From the NCBI RefSeq assembly GCF_000502835.1, contig NZ_AYVL01000017.1, positions 147,148 to 211,147 on the forward strand: a DNA stretch of 64,000 nucleotides. The letters run 5' to 3'. Shown here piece by piece: positions 1 to 9,036 of this stretch. Source of the stretch: Mesorhizobium sp. LSJC280B00. GTDB taxonomy: Bacteria > Pseudomonadota > Alphaproteobacteria > Rhizobiales > Rhizobiaceae. Each line of letters starts with the position of its first letter. Position 1 is the first letter of the stretch. Below the pieces are notes generated by a model. It worked only from the letters and a program-made list of their open reading frames with translations, was not told where the DNA came from and ran no database searches. Position numbers and translations under genes: made by a program.

Positions 1-323
1 CCGACGATCTGGTAGGTCTTTTTCTCCTCGGTATCCTCGTCGACCAGCACCACGGTGGCGCCGAACTTGACCTTGTCGCCGCTGAGCTTGGTGACGTCGA
101 TCACCTCGGCCCGCGCGATCAGGTCCTCGAGTTCGTTGACCCGGCCCTCATTGAGGCTCTGTGCCTCTTTTGCCGCGTGATATTCGGCATTTTCGGATAG
201 GTCGCCATGCGAGCGCGCTTCGGAAATCGCCTCGATGATACGCGGCCGCTCCTGTTGCTGGCGCCAGCGCAGTTCTTCCTTCAATGACGCGAACCCCTCG
301 CCTGTCATCGGGACCTTGTTCAT
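1..323 (-). CDS. greA: Transcription elongation factor GreA (C-terminus outside window)
   Basis: GreA enters the secondary channel of RNA polymerase and stimulates cleavage of backtracked transcripts. About 107 codons are visible; the rest lies beyond base 1. The N-terminal coiled-coil domain is complete, and its tip carries D41 and E44 in a GDLSENAEYHAA motif, at the same positions as the catalytic acidic residues of E. coli GreA. The last visible residues (from about 80) enter the FKBP-like C-terminal domain. The start ATG at 323 is preceded by AGGAAAGGTC. A terminator-like hairpin lies in the leader (382-422) and a terminator of the upstream gene lies at 599-631, so greA probably has its own promoter. 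Identity is certain from the sequence. Confidence 0.96.
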   Translation of the reverse strand, partial: MNKVPMTGEGFASLKEELRWRQQQERPRIIEAISEARSHGDLSENAEYHAAKEAQSLNEGRVNELEDLIARAEVIDVTKLSGDKVKFGATVVLVDEDTEEKKTYQIV

Positions 324-381
324 AATGCCTGACCTTTCCTGCCGCCGCCCCCGCAATCGGGAGCGACCTTGTCGATGGTAC

Positions 382-422
382 AAAAAGAAAACGGTCCGGC
401 AGCCTCGGGCTAACGGAACCGT
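382..422 (-). promoter_or_regulatory. Terminator-like hairpin in the greA leader
   Basis: Read on the minus strand, ACGGTTC (422-416) pairs with GGACCGT (397-391, one G-T pair), with an inner AGCC/GGCT stem, and is followed directly by TTTTCTTTTT (390-382). This is the form of a rho-independent terminator, placed about 60 nt before the greA start and inside its leader. A TATATC -10-like box lies at about 440-447 on the same strand, but I see no convincing -35. Either leader attenuation or simple noise-terminator use is possible. Confidence 0.6.
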
Positions 423-598
423 CTCACCACAATTTCGCAAGATATAGCAATCTTCGCGGGTTTTTCACGTCCAAAAAGTCGGTTTTTGAAAAATCATCCA
501 CCGATTGCACGGCTGACCCCACGTCAAGCGGGGGTTTCCAAGATCGTATCGTGTACCGTGATGCCAAATCTCGGTTGTGGCCAACATGTGCAGCACAG

Positions 599-631
599 CA
601 AAAAACCGGCTGCGATCGCTCACAGCCGGTT
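599..631 (-). terminator. Rho-independent terminator of the TPR gene
   Basis: The arms AACCGGCTG (631-623, minus strand) and CAGCCGGTT (612-604) form a perfect 9-bp stem with a 10-nt loop, followed by a short T run. It lies 20 bases past the TPR gene stop codon and separates that gene from greA. Confidence 0.8.
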
Positions 632-651
632 ATGAGGAGCGTTCCGGAGGA

Positions 652-1209
652 TCAGCTCCTCATGAAATGATCGATCTGCTCCGACAGCATGCCGTATTCG
701 CGAGACCCCTTGCCCGTGCGCTTCTCGATCTCGCGAAGCTGTTCCTGGGCGCCCGCAAGATCGCCGATCTGCAAGTGCGCCTCGCCGAGATATTCGCGCA
801 CCAGCGTGTAGTTCGGGTCGATGCGCAGCGCTTCCTCGTAATAGCCGAGGCCGACGGTGACGCGGCCGGAATGGCGGTGCGAATAGCCGAGATAGTTGAG
901 GATGCGCGGATCCTGCTTGTTGGCGGCGAGGCTGAGCACGGCGATCGCCTCGTCGTAGCGTCCATCCATCGCCAGCGCGCGACCGGCATCGTAGATGCTG
1001 TCGTCGTCCAGCATGCCTTGCTTCGGGGAGACGCATTTCTTCTGTTTCTTGTCCCACGCCTCCCCCTTCTTGCACTGGGACTGGCCGCCGCCATTGCCGC
1101 CGCCACCGCCACCGCCACCTCCCCCGCCTTCACCAGCCGAAAACGCCGGAGCCGCAATCAGCGGCAGGGCGGCGATGGCCATGGCGTAAATCAGCAATCG
1201 TCTGCGCAT
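652..1209 (-). CDS. Exported tetratricopeptide-repeat protein
   Basis: A 185-residue protein with an N-terminal signal peptide (MRRRLL, then a hydrophobic stretch ending in APAFSAG), a glycine run of about 15 residues just after the cleavage region, a short Cys-containing segment (QCKKGEAWDKKQKKC), and two to three TPR units from about residue 80 (for example YYEEALRIDPNY). It is probably periplasmic and acts in protein-protein contacts; the partner is unknown. I chose the ATG at 1209 because AAAGGAGAATTC lies just upstream and because the signal peptide starts there; the open frame extends further upstream. A terminator follows at 599-631. Confidence 0.85.
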   Translation of the reverse strand: MRRRLLIYAMAIAALPLIAAPAFSAGEGGGGGGGGGGGNGGGQSQCKKGEAWDKKQKKCVSPKQGMLDDDSIYDAGRALAMDGRYDEAIAVLSLAANKQDPRILNYLGYSHRHSGRVTVGLGYYEEALRIDPNYTLVREYLGEAHLQIGDLAGAQEQLREIEKRTGKGSREYGMLSEQIDHFMRS

Positions 1210-1444
1210 CGAATTCTCCTTTGAACCTGACAATGCAACACTAACGCCGGCCCAACGCCGTTTCGTCCCGGAAAATGTCATCCTATCTCAAAACCGCGAT
1301 CTCTCCCAGCAAGGCCATCTTATCCGGGAAGAGAGGGCATCGGAAATCATGCTTCACGATCAACGCCGCCGCGCAAGATAATGTGACGAGCGCTGCAAAT
1401 CCGCTATCATCGGGCCGACCGAGCACGAAGCAGGGAGACGGCCG

Positions 1445-1870
1445 GTGCAGCAACGCGTTGAACGAGACTGGGAGCTTTCGATCGGTCCCGACACCGTGCG
1501 CCTGTTCATCCTGAAGGCGAAGGCGCTCAGCGCCGCCGTCAACGAAGACTATGCCGACGGCGCCGAGCACGAGGTAGAGCTCGACGGCAACGCGCACGAC
1601 AACCACCATCATGACGGCCTTGCCGAGGAAAGCTCCGAAGATCTCACCGAAGAAGAACTGCGCGAGCTGATCGACGATCTCAATGTCGACGAAGCGGCCG
1701 AACTGATTGCGTTGGCCTGGGTCGGCCGCGGCGACTATGACGCGACGGAATGGACGGACGCGCTGTCCGCCGCCCGCGAGCGCGCCAACAAGCGCACGGC
1801 AAAATATCTGCTCGGCATGCCGCTGCTGGCGGACTGGCTCGAGGAAGGCTTGGAAGCGATCGGCGCGTGA
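1445..1870 (+). CDS. DUF3775-type small acidic protein
   Basis: A 141-residue soluble acidic protein with an acidic His-rich middle (DNHHHDG), a TEEELRELIDDLNVDEAAEL helix region and a C-terminal ATEWTDALSAARERANKRT segment ending in LADWLEEGLEAIG. This layout matches the DUF3775 family of alphaproteobacterial proteins of unknown function (family knowledge; not searched). The start is a GTG with GGGAG about 10 bases upstream. An opposite-strand open frame covers it but has low-complexity composition and is a shadow. Confidence 0.75.
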   Translation: MQQRVERDWELSIGPDTVRLFILKAKALSAAVNEDYADGAEHEVELDGNAHDNHHHDGLAEESSEDLTEEELRELIDDLNVDEAAELIALAWVGRGDYDATEWTDALSAARERANKRTAKYLLGMPLLADWLEEGLEAIGA

Positions 1871-1946
1871 CGGCGCGGTTACCGATTGTGATCGGCCGCC
1901 CCCCTCGCTCAAGGCAACTTCCCTGCATTCTGGCCGTTGCGACGTA

Positions 1947-2843
1947 ATGGCGGCGTTTGGCTTTTTCAGATTGGGCAGATTGCTGCTGGCCGTTGCGGCT
2001 ACGCCGCTGGCGGGACCCGTTTTAGCCAAGGCACCCGACCTACCGCAAACTGCACCAGTTCCGCAGCTCAACCAGCAAGTCACTCCGCCGCCACCAACCG
2101 AGATCCCGGTCCCCGAACCGCGCCCGGAGGATGCTCCGGAGCCGCCGGCGATTGCACCGCAGCCGCCCGAAAAGCCGGCACGGGCTGAGCCGCCGGCAGG
2201 CCCACCAGGCGCGCCACCAAACCCGGCCGAGGCAGACGAGAAGGCGGAGCAAAAAATCCTTCCTGATCCTCGATCGGCCGCCATTGCCGGGAGAGAAATG
2301 CCGGCCGAGGAATTGGCCTGCCGCAGGCGGCTGAAGTCGATGGGCGTCGATTTCGAGGAGCGCAAGCCAGAGCATGATACGTCAGTCGGTTGCTCGATCC
2401 CCTACCCGATCGCGCTGAAGACGCTCGGCAAATCCATCGCCATCGGCCCGGAGCCCGAGCTGAATTGCCAGATGGCGGAAGCGGCCGCCCGCTTTGCTGC
2501 GTCCGTCATCCAGCCTGCCGCAAAGGCCGAGTTCGGCGCGGATATTAAATCGATCGGCCAGGCCTCCGCCTTTGTCTGCCGGTCGCGCAATGGCGGCGGC
2601 AAATTGTCGGAGCACGCCTTCGGCAACGCGCTCGACATCGCCAGCTTCAAGCTTTCGGACGGGAAGGAGATCGATGTCGGCCCGGCGCCGCCGGAAAAGG
2701 ACGCGAAATTCCTGAACGCAGTGCGCAAGGCAGCCTGCGGACCGTTCAAGACCGTGCTTGGCCCCGGCAGCGACGCCGATCATTCGCAGCATCTCCACTT
2801 CGACCTCGAACCGCGCCGCAACGGTGGTACGTTTTGCCAGTGA
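1947..2843 (+). CDS. Extensin-like secreted protein, proline-rich N-terminus
   Basis: A 298-residue protein with a signal peptide (to about residue 28), a proline-rich linker (residues 30-100) and a C-terminal extensin-like domain. That domain carries SEHAFGNALDI and a final HSQHLHFDLEP, the metal-site pattern shared with the LAS/M15 peptidase fold, plus several cysteines. The likely place of action is the periplasm or cell wall; the substrate is unknown. The ATG at 1947 starts the signal peptide; the open frame extends upstream into the previous gene in another frame. A second family member follows about 110 bases downstream. Confidence 0.88.
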   Translation: MAAFGFFRLGRLLLAVAATPLAGPVLAKAPDLPQTAPVPQLNQQVTPPPPTEIPVPEPRPEDAPEPPAIAPQPPEKPARAEPPAGPPGAPPNPAEADEKAEQKILPDPRSAAIAGREMPAEELACRRRLKSMGVDFEERKPEHDTSVGCSIPYPIALKTLGKSIAIGPEPELNCQMAEAAARFAASVIQPAAKAEFGADIKSIGQASAFVCRSRNGGGKLSEHAFGNALDIASFKLSDGKEIDVGPAPPEKDAKFLNAVRKAACGPFKTVLGPGSDADHSQHLHFDLEPRRNGGTFCQ

Positions 2844-2955
2844 CCTTAGCCTATGGGGGCGCCGCAATTTGGCCGCAGGCGTGAACGGCGCCGCTGATTT
2901 TTCCTTTACTCTTCAGGTTTAGAGTCTGTGCCATCTGGGGACAGGAACCCTTCCG

Positions 2956-3810
2956 ATGGCCGGGCTATTTCGCGCTGCGCTTGCCGCTGTGCGGCACACA
3001 GAATGCGCGCGCATAGCCGGCAGGCTTGCCGCCCTGCTTGCCATTGCGGCGGTCTCGGCCTGCAATACCGGCAGCGTGCTGTCGCTGCAGCCGGCCGTCG
3101 ATGTCGGCAGCCAGACCGCTGCCGTCCCGCCCAATTCCGACCCGCAATATTCCGGCGCGCAAGATTCCGGGCCGCAATATTCGGGTATGCAGCGCCTCGT
3201 CCCGTCCAATCCCTTTATGACGGCCGCCTATCCGCGCCTGGACAACCCGATGTCGCCGGCCGAACAGATGCCGGCCACAGAGATCGATTGCCGCAAGGAA
3301 TTGAAACGCCTCGGCGTCGTCTACACCGACGTTGCGCCGATCCATGAAGGCCAGTGCGGGATCGACTATCCGGTCAAGGTCTCGGCCATCGGCAGTGTCG
3401 AGATGAAGCCGGCCGCGACGCTGACCTGCGACATGGCCGCCACCTTTGCCGGCTGGACCAGGAACGAACTCGTGCCGTCGGCCCGCTGGCGCTATTTCTC
3501 AGGCGTCAAGACCATCCACCAGGGCTCGAGCTATTCCTGCCGCAGGATTGCCGGCGAAGGTGTTTTGTCGGAACACGGCAAGGGCAATGCGCTCGACGTG
3601 ATGAGCATCGAACTCAACAATGGCGACGATATCGACGTCCGCAAGCCCGGCCTGTTCGCCTTCCGCACGCGCGGCTTCCTCAACAATGTGCGCGCCGACG
3701 GCTGCCAGTATTTCACCACCGTGCTCGGCCCCGGCTACAACTACGACCACCGCAACCATTTCCATTTCGACATCAAGAACCGCAAGAACGGCTATCGCGC
3801 CTGCCGCTGA
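2956..3810 (+). CDS. Extensin-like lipoprotein
   Basis: A 284-residue protein of the same family as its upstream neighbour. The N-terminus ends in a lipobox (AAVSAC at about residues 31-36), so it is probably a lipoprotein. The linker has a short repeated unit (DPQYSG, then GPQYSG) and is not proline-rich. The C-terminal domain has paired cysteines, SEHGKGNALDV and a closing DHRNHFHFDIKN. AGGAA lies upstream of the ATG. The two genes look like an old tandem duplication that diverged in how the proteins are anchored. Confidence 0.87.
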   Translation: MAGLFRAALAAVRHTECARIAGRLAALLAIAAVSACNTGSVLSLQPAVDVGSQTAAVPPNSDPQYSGAQDSGPQYSGMQRLVPSNPFMTAAYPRLDNPMSPAEQMPATEIDCRKELKRLGVVYTDVAPIHEGQCGIDYPVKVSAIGSVEMKPAATLTCDMAATFAGWTRNELVPSARWRYFSGVKTIHQGSSYSCRRIAGEGVLSEHGKGNALDVMSIELNNGDDIDVRKPGLFAFRTRGFLNNVRADGCQYFTTVLGPGYNYDHRNHFHFDIKNRKNGYRACR

Positions 3811-3876
3811 TTGCAGCCCCTGCCCAAGACTTGCTGTGCCGGTTAAGATGGTGCGCAGACGCTTGGGTGGTGCCTC

Positions 3877-4584
3877 TTGAGCCAACGAAGCCTTCGACGA
3901 CGTGCAACGACCTGGCTGGTGGCATGCTGTGCCGCTTATCTTTCGCTCGCCTATTTCGCCGCGCCTGAGTTCTGGACGTTACGGGACCGCAATTTTCGCA
4001 ATCAGCAATTCGAGATGGTGACGCACACGCCGCAAGGCATTCCGGGCGATCCGATCAATGTCGGCCTTGTCGGCACCAAGAAGGAGCTTGTCCATGCTTT
4101 TGCCGCCGCCGGCTGGGATACGGCAGACGCCATCACGCTGAAGACTGCCATCGAGATCGGCGAAAGCGTGCTGTTCAACCGCCCCTATCCCGACGCGCCG
4201 GTCAGCCGGCTTTTGTTCGAAGGCCACGCCCAGGACCTAGCCTTCGAAAAGCCGGTCGGCGACAGCGCCGACCGGCGTCACCACGTCCGCTTCTGGCAGA
4301 CCGATGCGACCGGAGACGACGGCCGGCCGCTTTGGCTTGGCTCGGCAAGCTTTGACCGCGGCGTCGGCCTCAGCCATGACACCGGCGCGATCACCCATCA
4401 CATCGGCCCCGACATCGACGCCGAGCGCGACGGGCTGATGCGCGACCTCTCCGCCGCCGGTATGCTGATCTCGACCAGCGAGATACCAGGCGTCGGCGCC
4501 ACAAAGACCGGGCGCAACGGCGAAGGCGATCCCTATTTCACCGACGGCAAGGCCATCGTCGGCGTGCTGCTGCAACTGCCGTAG
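3877..4584 (+). CDS. LssY C-terminal-domain-like exported protein
   Basis: A 235-residue protein with one N-terminal hydrophobic segment (TTWLVACCAAYLSLAYFAAP), then a soluble domain with NVGLVGTKKELVHAFAAAGW, the RPYPDAPVSRLLFEGHAQDLAFE segment and HHVRFWQ. These are typical of the LssY-C domain, found alone or fused to PAP2 phosphatases; function is unknown. The start is probably the TTG at 3877, since no ATG lies before the membrane segment; the ribosome site there is weak, so the start is uncertain. It is transcribed in the same direction as the extensin pair. Confidence 0.78.
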   Translation: MSQRSLRRRATTWLVACCAAYLSLAYFAAPEFWTLRDRNFRNQQFEMVTHTPQGIPGDPINVGLVGTKKELVHAFAAAGWDTADAITLKTAIEIGESVLFNRPYPDAPVSRLLFEGHAQDLAFEKPVGDSADRRHHVRFWQTDATGDDGRPLWLGSASFDRGVGLSHDTGAITHHIGPDIDAERDGLMRDLSAAGMLISTSEIPGVGATKTGRNGEGDPYFTDGKAIVGVLLQLP

Positions 4585-4629
4585 GCGCCATCAGCCTTCC
4601 CGTCTGACAGCCATTTCGTCCCGACGGGG

Positions 4630-5649
4630 TCAGGGCACGGCGATCACGATCTTGCCGAACGGTCCCGTCTCCAGACGCTCAAATGCCTGCGGCACCTCGT
4701 CGAAGCCAAACACCTTGTCGATTACCGGCTTGATGGCAAGCGTCTCGATCGCCTGGTTCATCCGCTCGAAAGCGCGGCGGTGGCCGATCGATATGCCTTG
4801 GACGACGATCCGGTTGCGCAGGAACGGAATGATCGGGAAACTGAGCTCCATGCTGCCGAGAAGGCCGATGAGCGACAGCCTGCCGTCGGCGCCCAGCGCA
4901 TTGAGCGAGCGCCGCGCATTGTCGCCGCCGACCATTTCCAGCACGTGCCTGACGCCGGCGCCGTTTGTCAGCTCGCGCGCGGCTTCATCCCACGCCGGCC
5001 GGCTGCGATAGTTTATCCCTTGCCAGGCGCCGAGCGCCTTCGCCCGTTCGAGCTTCTCGTCGCTACTCGAGGTGACGATGGCGCGCAGGCCGAAGGCGGC
5101 GGCGAACTGCAGCGCAAACAGCGACACACCGCCGGTGCCCTGGATGAGAACGGTCTCGCCCGGGATCGGCTTGGCCGCCTCGACCAGCGCGGACCATGCC
5201 GTCAGCGCAGCGATCGGCAGCGTCGATGCCTCGACATCGCTGAGCGATGGCGGCGCCACCACGGCGGCATCCTCGTGAAAAAGCACATGCTCGGACAGCG
5301 TGCCGGGCAGCGACGATCCCAACGTGTGCTTGTGCGGCACCGGCGGGGCGTCGCCGTCCGGCCAGTCGGCGATCACCTGGCCGAGCACGCGCTGCCCGAT
5401 GCCGAAGCGGCCGACTTCGCTGCCGGTGGCGACTACTTCGCCTACCGCGTCCGATGTCGGCACGAACGGAAAGCTGAGGTCCGGTATCAGCACGCCATCG
5501 ACGATCATCCTGTCCTTGTAATTCAGCGATACCGCTGTGACGCGTACCAGAAGATCATGCGGCCCGGGTTGGGGCAGCTTTCCATCAGCCGGCTTCAACC
5601 TGGCCAGGCCGAAACCGTTCATCTGCCAGGATCTGTTTTCGGTGCTCAT
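4630..5649 (-). CDS. MDR-family NAD(P)H-dependent oxidoreductase
   Basis: A 339-residue medium-chain dehydrogenase/reductase. The GroES-like half contains VTAVSLNYKDRMIVDG and the Rossmann half contains GTGGVSLFALQFAAAFG. The cysteine ligands of zinc alcohol dehydrogenases are absent, so it is probably a quinone-reductase-like or enoyl-reductase-like enzyme; the substrate cannot be told. It is divergent from a LysR-type regulator, which may control it. The ATG at 5649 is the only good start near the N-terminus. Confidence 0.88.
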   Translation of the reverse strand: MSTENRSWQMNGFGLARLKPADGKLPQPGPHDLLVRVTAVSLNYKDRMIVDGVLIPDLSFPFVPTSDAVGEVVATGSEVGRFGIGQRVLGQVIADWPDGDAPPVPHKHTLGSSLPGTLSEHVLFHEDAAVVAPPSLSDVEASTLPIAALTAWSALVEAAKPIPGETVLIQGTGGVSLFALQFAAAFGLRAIVTSSSDEKLERAKALGAWQGINYRSRPAWDEAARELTNGAGVRHVLEMVGGDNARRSLNALGADGRLSLIGLLGSMELSFPIIPFLRNRIVVQGISIGHRRAFERMNQAIETLAIKPVIDKVFGFDEVPQAFERLETGPFGKIVIAVP

Positions 5650-5776
5650 TTGGTTCGCGCTCCGTGGTTGATGATTGCGCGAGACATTTACGCCGTTTCA
5701 CTATGGAGAAAAGTGCTTCCATGTGGCATGTTCTGCAACAGATTAAGGAGCAAAACTCTACAATAGGAGCGCTTCA

Positions 5777-6718
5777 TTGGAATCGGCCAATTTGCAAGGC
5801 ATCGTCGCATTCGTTCACGCGGTGGAGGCCGGCAGCTTCACCGGCGCTGGCGCACGGCTGCATGTCACCAAATCGGCGGTCGGCAAGTCGATCGCGCAGC
5901 TGGAACAGCGATTGGGCGTCCGCCTGCTCAACCGCACCACCCGCAGCCTCAGCCCGACCAGCGAGGGCCTGAGCTATTACGAAGCCTGCGTCAGGGCACT
6001 GGCCGAAATCGAAGCCGCCCAGTCACTACTCGCTTCCCGCAAGCAGGTGCCTTCCGGGCGGCTGCGCGTCGACCTGCCTTTGGCCTTCGGCCGGCGATGC
6101 GTCGCCCCGCTGCTGTTCGACATTTCCAAAAAATTCCCGGACCTGACGATGGAAATCTCGTTCAACGACCGGCGCGTCGACCTGATCGAGGAAGGCATCG
6201 ACCTGGCGGTGCGTATGGGCGACCTCGACGACAGCTTGTCGATCGCCGCGCGCCGCATCTATGCCCAACGTTCGGCCATCTGCGCCGCCCCCGCCTATCT
6301 CGACGCCCATGGCAGGCCGCTATCGATCGAGGACCTGGCCAGGCACAGCCTCATCGGCTACGGCCGCGACGGCACGGTCCATCCCTGGACCGTCAGGCAT
6401 GTCGACGGCCGTCTCGAAAAATTCGCGCCCAAGGCGCGGCTGGTGCTCGGCCACGGCGAACCGATGCTCGATGCGGTACTGGCGGGCTGCGGCATCGTCT
6501 ATCTGCCGACATGGCTGACGGCCGACTGCATCAGGCGCGGCGAGCTCGAAATGGTTCTGTCGGACTGTCTTGTCGAAAACACCGTGGTGCATGCCATCTG
6601 GCCGGTAACACGCAATCTCGCGCCAAAGGTGCGCGTCGTCGTCGACGCCCTGATCGAGCATTTTGCCGCGCCGCCCTGGGATGCGGCATGGGTGCCGCCT
6701 GATTGCCCGGCTCGCTAA
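5777..6718 (+). CDS. LysR-family transcriptional regulator
   Basis: A 313-residue LysR regulator. The N-terminal winged helix (residues 1-60) includes FVHAVEAGSFTGAGARLHVTK and VGKSIAQLEQRLGVRLLNRTTR; the rest is a type-2 periplasmic-binding-like effector domain. TTG start at 5777 with AATAGGAGC upstream at good spacing. It is divergent from the MDR oxidoreductase; the shared 127-base gap contains ATGGA and TCCAT spaced by 10 bases, which could be part of a binding site, but this is weak. Confidence 0.92.
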   Translation: MESANLQGIVAFVHAVEAGSFTGAGARLHVTKSAVGKSIAQLEQRLGVRLLNRTTRSLSPTSEGLSYYEACVRALAEIEAAQSLLASRKQVPSGRLRVDLPLAFGRRCVAPLLFDISKKFPDLTMEISFNDRRVDLIEEGIDLAVRMGDLDDSLSIAARRIYAQRSAICAAPAYLDAHGRPLSIEDLARHSLIGYGRDGTVHPWTVRHVDGRLEKFAPKARLVLGHGEPMLDAVLAGCGIVYLPTWLTADCIRRGELEMVLSDCLVENTVVHAIWPVTRNLAPKVRVVVDALIEHFAAPPWDAAWVPPDCPAR

Positions 6719-6766
6719 ATTTAAAAAGCGCGACCGTCCTATTTTCGAAAACCGCGCGGCAATGCT

Positions 6767-8089
6767 ATGGACCCCGGCATGCTTTATGCTGAAATTGCCA
6801 TCGTGGTCGTCCTCATCTGCGTGAACGGCCTTCTGTCGATGTCCGAACTCGCCATCGTCTCGTCGCGGCCGGCGCGCCTCAAGACGATGATCGACCGCAA
6901 CGTCAAGGGCGCCGGCCGGGCCCTGGCGCTCGGCGCCAATCCGGGAAAATTCCTGTCCTCGGTGCAGATCGGCATCACTTTGGTCGGCGTCTTGTCCGGT
7001 GCCTTTTCCGGCGCCACGCTCGGCGAGCGGCTGGCCACCTCCCTGGCGTCGGCCGGCATCCGCGAAAGCCTCGCCGATCCGCTCGGCGTCGGCATCGTCG
7101 TCGCCCTCATCACCTATGGCTCGCTGATCATCGGCGAACTGGTGCCCAAGCAGATCGCATTGCGCGACCCCGAACGGGTAGCCGTCAGGGTCGCCCCGGC
7201 AATGACCATCCTCGCCAGCGTCTCGGCGCCGCTGGTCTTCCTGCTCGATTTTTCCGGCCGCGCCCTCCTGTGGCTGCTTGGCCAGCGCGGTCAGAGCGAG
7301 GATAAGGTCACCGACGAGGAGATCAAGATGCTGGTCGCCGAAGCCGAGCACCACGGCACCATCGAATCCGACGAACGGCGGATGATCGCCGGCGTCATGC
7401 GGCTCGGCGACCGTGCCGTGCGCGCGGTGATGACGCCGCGCACCGAGGTCGACTGGATCAATCTGCAATCCGACGAGGCGGCCATCAGGAGGCTGCTGAT
7501 GGACACCCAGCATTCGCGCCTGCCGGCCGGCGACGGCGGCGTCGACGCCATGATCGGCGTCGTCCAGACCCGCGACGTGCTGGCCGCAATGCTCGGCGGC
7601 CGCGCTCTCGACCCGCGCCGGCACGTGCGGGCCGCGCCGATCGTGCATGACCAGGCCGACGCGCTGGACGTGCTTGCGACACTGAAGGAATCCGACGTGC
7701 CGATGGCGCTGGTGCATGACGAATACGGCCATTTCGAAGGCATCGTCACCCCGGCCGACATTCTGGAGGCGATCACCGGCGTCTTCCGTTCGGATCTCGA
7801 CGCCGGCGAAGAGGAAAACGCCGTCAAGCGCGAGGACGGCTCATGGCTGCTCGCCGGCTACATGCAGGCCGACGAGATGGCAGAGGTCCTCGGCATCGAC
7901 CTGCCTGAGAGCCGCGACTACGAAACCGTCGCCGGCTATGTGCTGTCGCATTTGCACCATCTGCCGGCGACCGGCGAATGTGTCGACGCGCAAGGCTGGC
8001 GTTTCGAGGTCGTCGACCTCGACGGCCGCCGCATCGACAAGCTCATCGCCACCCGCCTGCCCGGCCGCCACCGCGAGGTCGTGCGGTAA
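6767..8089 (+). CDS. CNNM/CorC-type membrane transport protein (hemolysin family)
   Basis: A 440-residue protein in the standard order: a DUF21/CNNM membrane domain (residues 1-190, three to four hydrophobic segments and the conserved EL-x-PK element, here GELVPKQIAL), two CBS domains (about 205-335, with VRAVMTPRTEVDW), and a C-terminal CorC/HlyC transporter-associated domain (ending YVLSHLHHLPATGE). Members are linked to Mg2+/Co2+ efflux; older annotation calls them hemolysins. It follows the LysR gene by 48 bases. Confidence 0.92.
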   Translation: MDPGMLYAEIAIVVVLICVNGLLSMSELAIVSSRPARLKTMIDRNVKGAGRALALGANPGKFLSSVQIGITLVGVLSGAFSGATLGERLATSLASAGIRESLADPLGVGIVVALITYGSLIIGELVPKQIALRDPERVAVRVAPAMTILASVSAPLVFLLDFSGRALLWLLGQRGQSEDKVTDEEIKMLVAEAEHHGTIESDERRMIAGVMRLGDRAVRAVMTPRTEVDWINLQSDEAAIRRLLMDTQHSRLPAGDGGVDAMIGVVQTRDVLAAMLGGRALDPRRHVRAAPIVHDQADALDVLATLKESDVPMALVHDEYGHFEGIVTPADILEAITGVFRSDLDAGEEENAVKREDGSWLLAGYMQADEMAEVLGIDLPESRDYETVAGYVLSHLHHLPATGECVDAQGWRFEVVDLDGRRIDKLIATRLPGRHREVVR

Positions 8090-8165
8090 CGATCGACGCG
8101 ACTTATGGGCTATATGCTCGCGGCGACACCGCTCGCACAGTCAAAGTTGATTGGGAATACCGCCT

Positions 8166-8903
8166 ATGGTCGACCACCTTTTCGCCGACCCATATCTCGC
8201 TGCCGTCTACGATGCCTGGCACCCGAGATCTGCGCGCGACGATTATGATTTCTACCTGCCCCGCATTCTAACAGCAGACGCGGTGCTTGATGTCGGATGT
8301 GGAACGGGCACCCTCCTTCACGAGGCACGCCTGGCCGGACATTCAGGGCGGCTCTGCGGCATCGACCCAGCACCCGGCGTGTTGAATCGCGCACGAACGC
8401 GCGCGGATATCGAATGGGTTCTCGGCGATCTCCAATCGGCCGGCTGGACAGCCGAGTTTGATCTCATTGTGATGACGGGGCACGCATTCCAGGCCCTTGT
8501 CAGCGAAGAAGACCTGAGGGATTTCATGGCGGCTGTCCGACATACCCTTGTGCCAGGCGGATGCTTCGCGTTCGAAACGCGGAACCCTTCGGTGCGGGCG
8601 TGGGAGCACTGGACACCCGAAAATGCGGTCGTCGTTGAGCTGCCTGACGGGTCGCTGGTGCAGATCACAACAGAGGTGATCATGCCGTTCGATGGACAGA
8701 CGGTGACATTCACCCACAGGTTCGGCGGAAAGCATCCGAGCCTTCCGCAAGTTAGTCGCAGCACCTTGCGATTCCTCGAGACGGACGCCTTATCGAGCCT
8801 GCTGGGGAACGCGGGGCTACGAATCGAACAGCAATTCGGCGGCTTTGACGGCAGCCCACTTGGCCCTTCGAGCCCAGAGATCATCACGTTCGCGACGAGA
8901 TGA
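8166..8903 (+). CDS. Class I SAM-dependent methyltransferase
   Basis: About 245 residues. Motif I VLDVGCGTGTLLHEA (about residue 40), the acidic residue after it in CGIDPAPG, and the post-motif region FDLIVMTGHAFQ define a Rossmann-fold methyltransferase. The substrate is unknown. I prefer the ATG at 8166; an in-frame TTG at 8151 would add five residues. It is separated from the CNNM gene by about 75 bases and could be co-transcribed. Confidence 0.88.
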   Translation: MVDHLFADPYLAAVYDAWHPRSARDDYDFYLPRILTADAVLDVGCGTGTLLHEARLAGHSGRLCGIDPAPGVLNRARTRADIEWVLGDLQSAGWTAEFDLIVMTGHAFQALVSEEDLRDFMAAVRHTLVPGGCFAFETRNPSVRAWEHWTPENAVVVELPDGSLVQITTEVIMPFDGQTVTFTHRFGGKHPSLPQVSRSTLRFLETDALSSLLGNAGLRIEQQFGGFDGSPLGPSSPEIITFATR

Positions 8904-9036
8904 AAAGGAGCATCCGCTCTCCAGCCCTGCAAGCAACGACAACTCGCGGACCCATTGCGGACGTGGAGCCGTATTTCGCGGGGACTGCCGCCGACCGTAG
9001 GTCAGAGCCAAGCTTGGCAATCGCAGGGCTCAGCGA

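Noticed and set aside
235..447. A 70-codon plus-strand frame near greA
   Set aside because: It is antisense to the greA start and leader, Arg-rich and without a ribosome site.
5650..5776. LysR binding site between the MDR and LysR genes
   Set aside because: Only a 5-bp inverted repeat (ATGGA / TCCAT) is seen; too weak to list as an operator.
6320..7732. A 470-codon minus-strand open frame
   Set aside because: It spans the ends of two plus-strand genes (LysR and CNNM/CorC) with full domain patterns; composition is His/Asp-rich shadow type.
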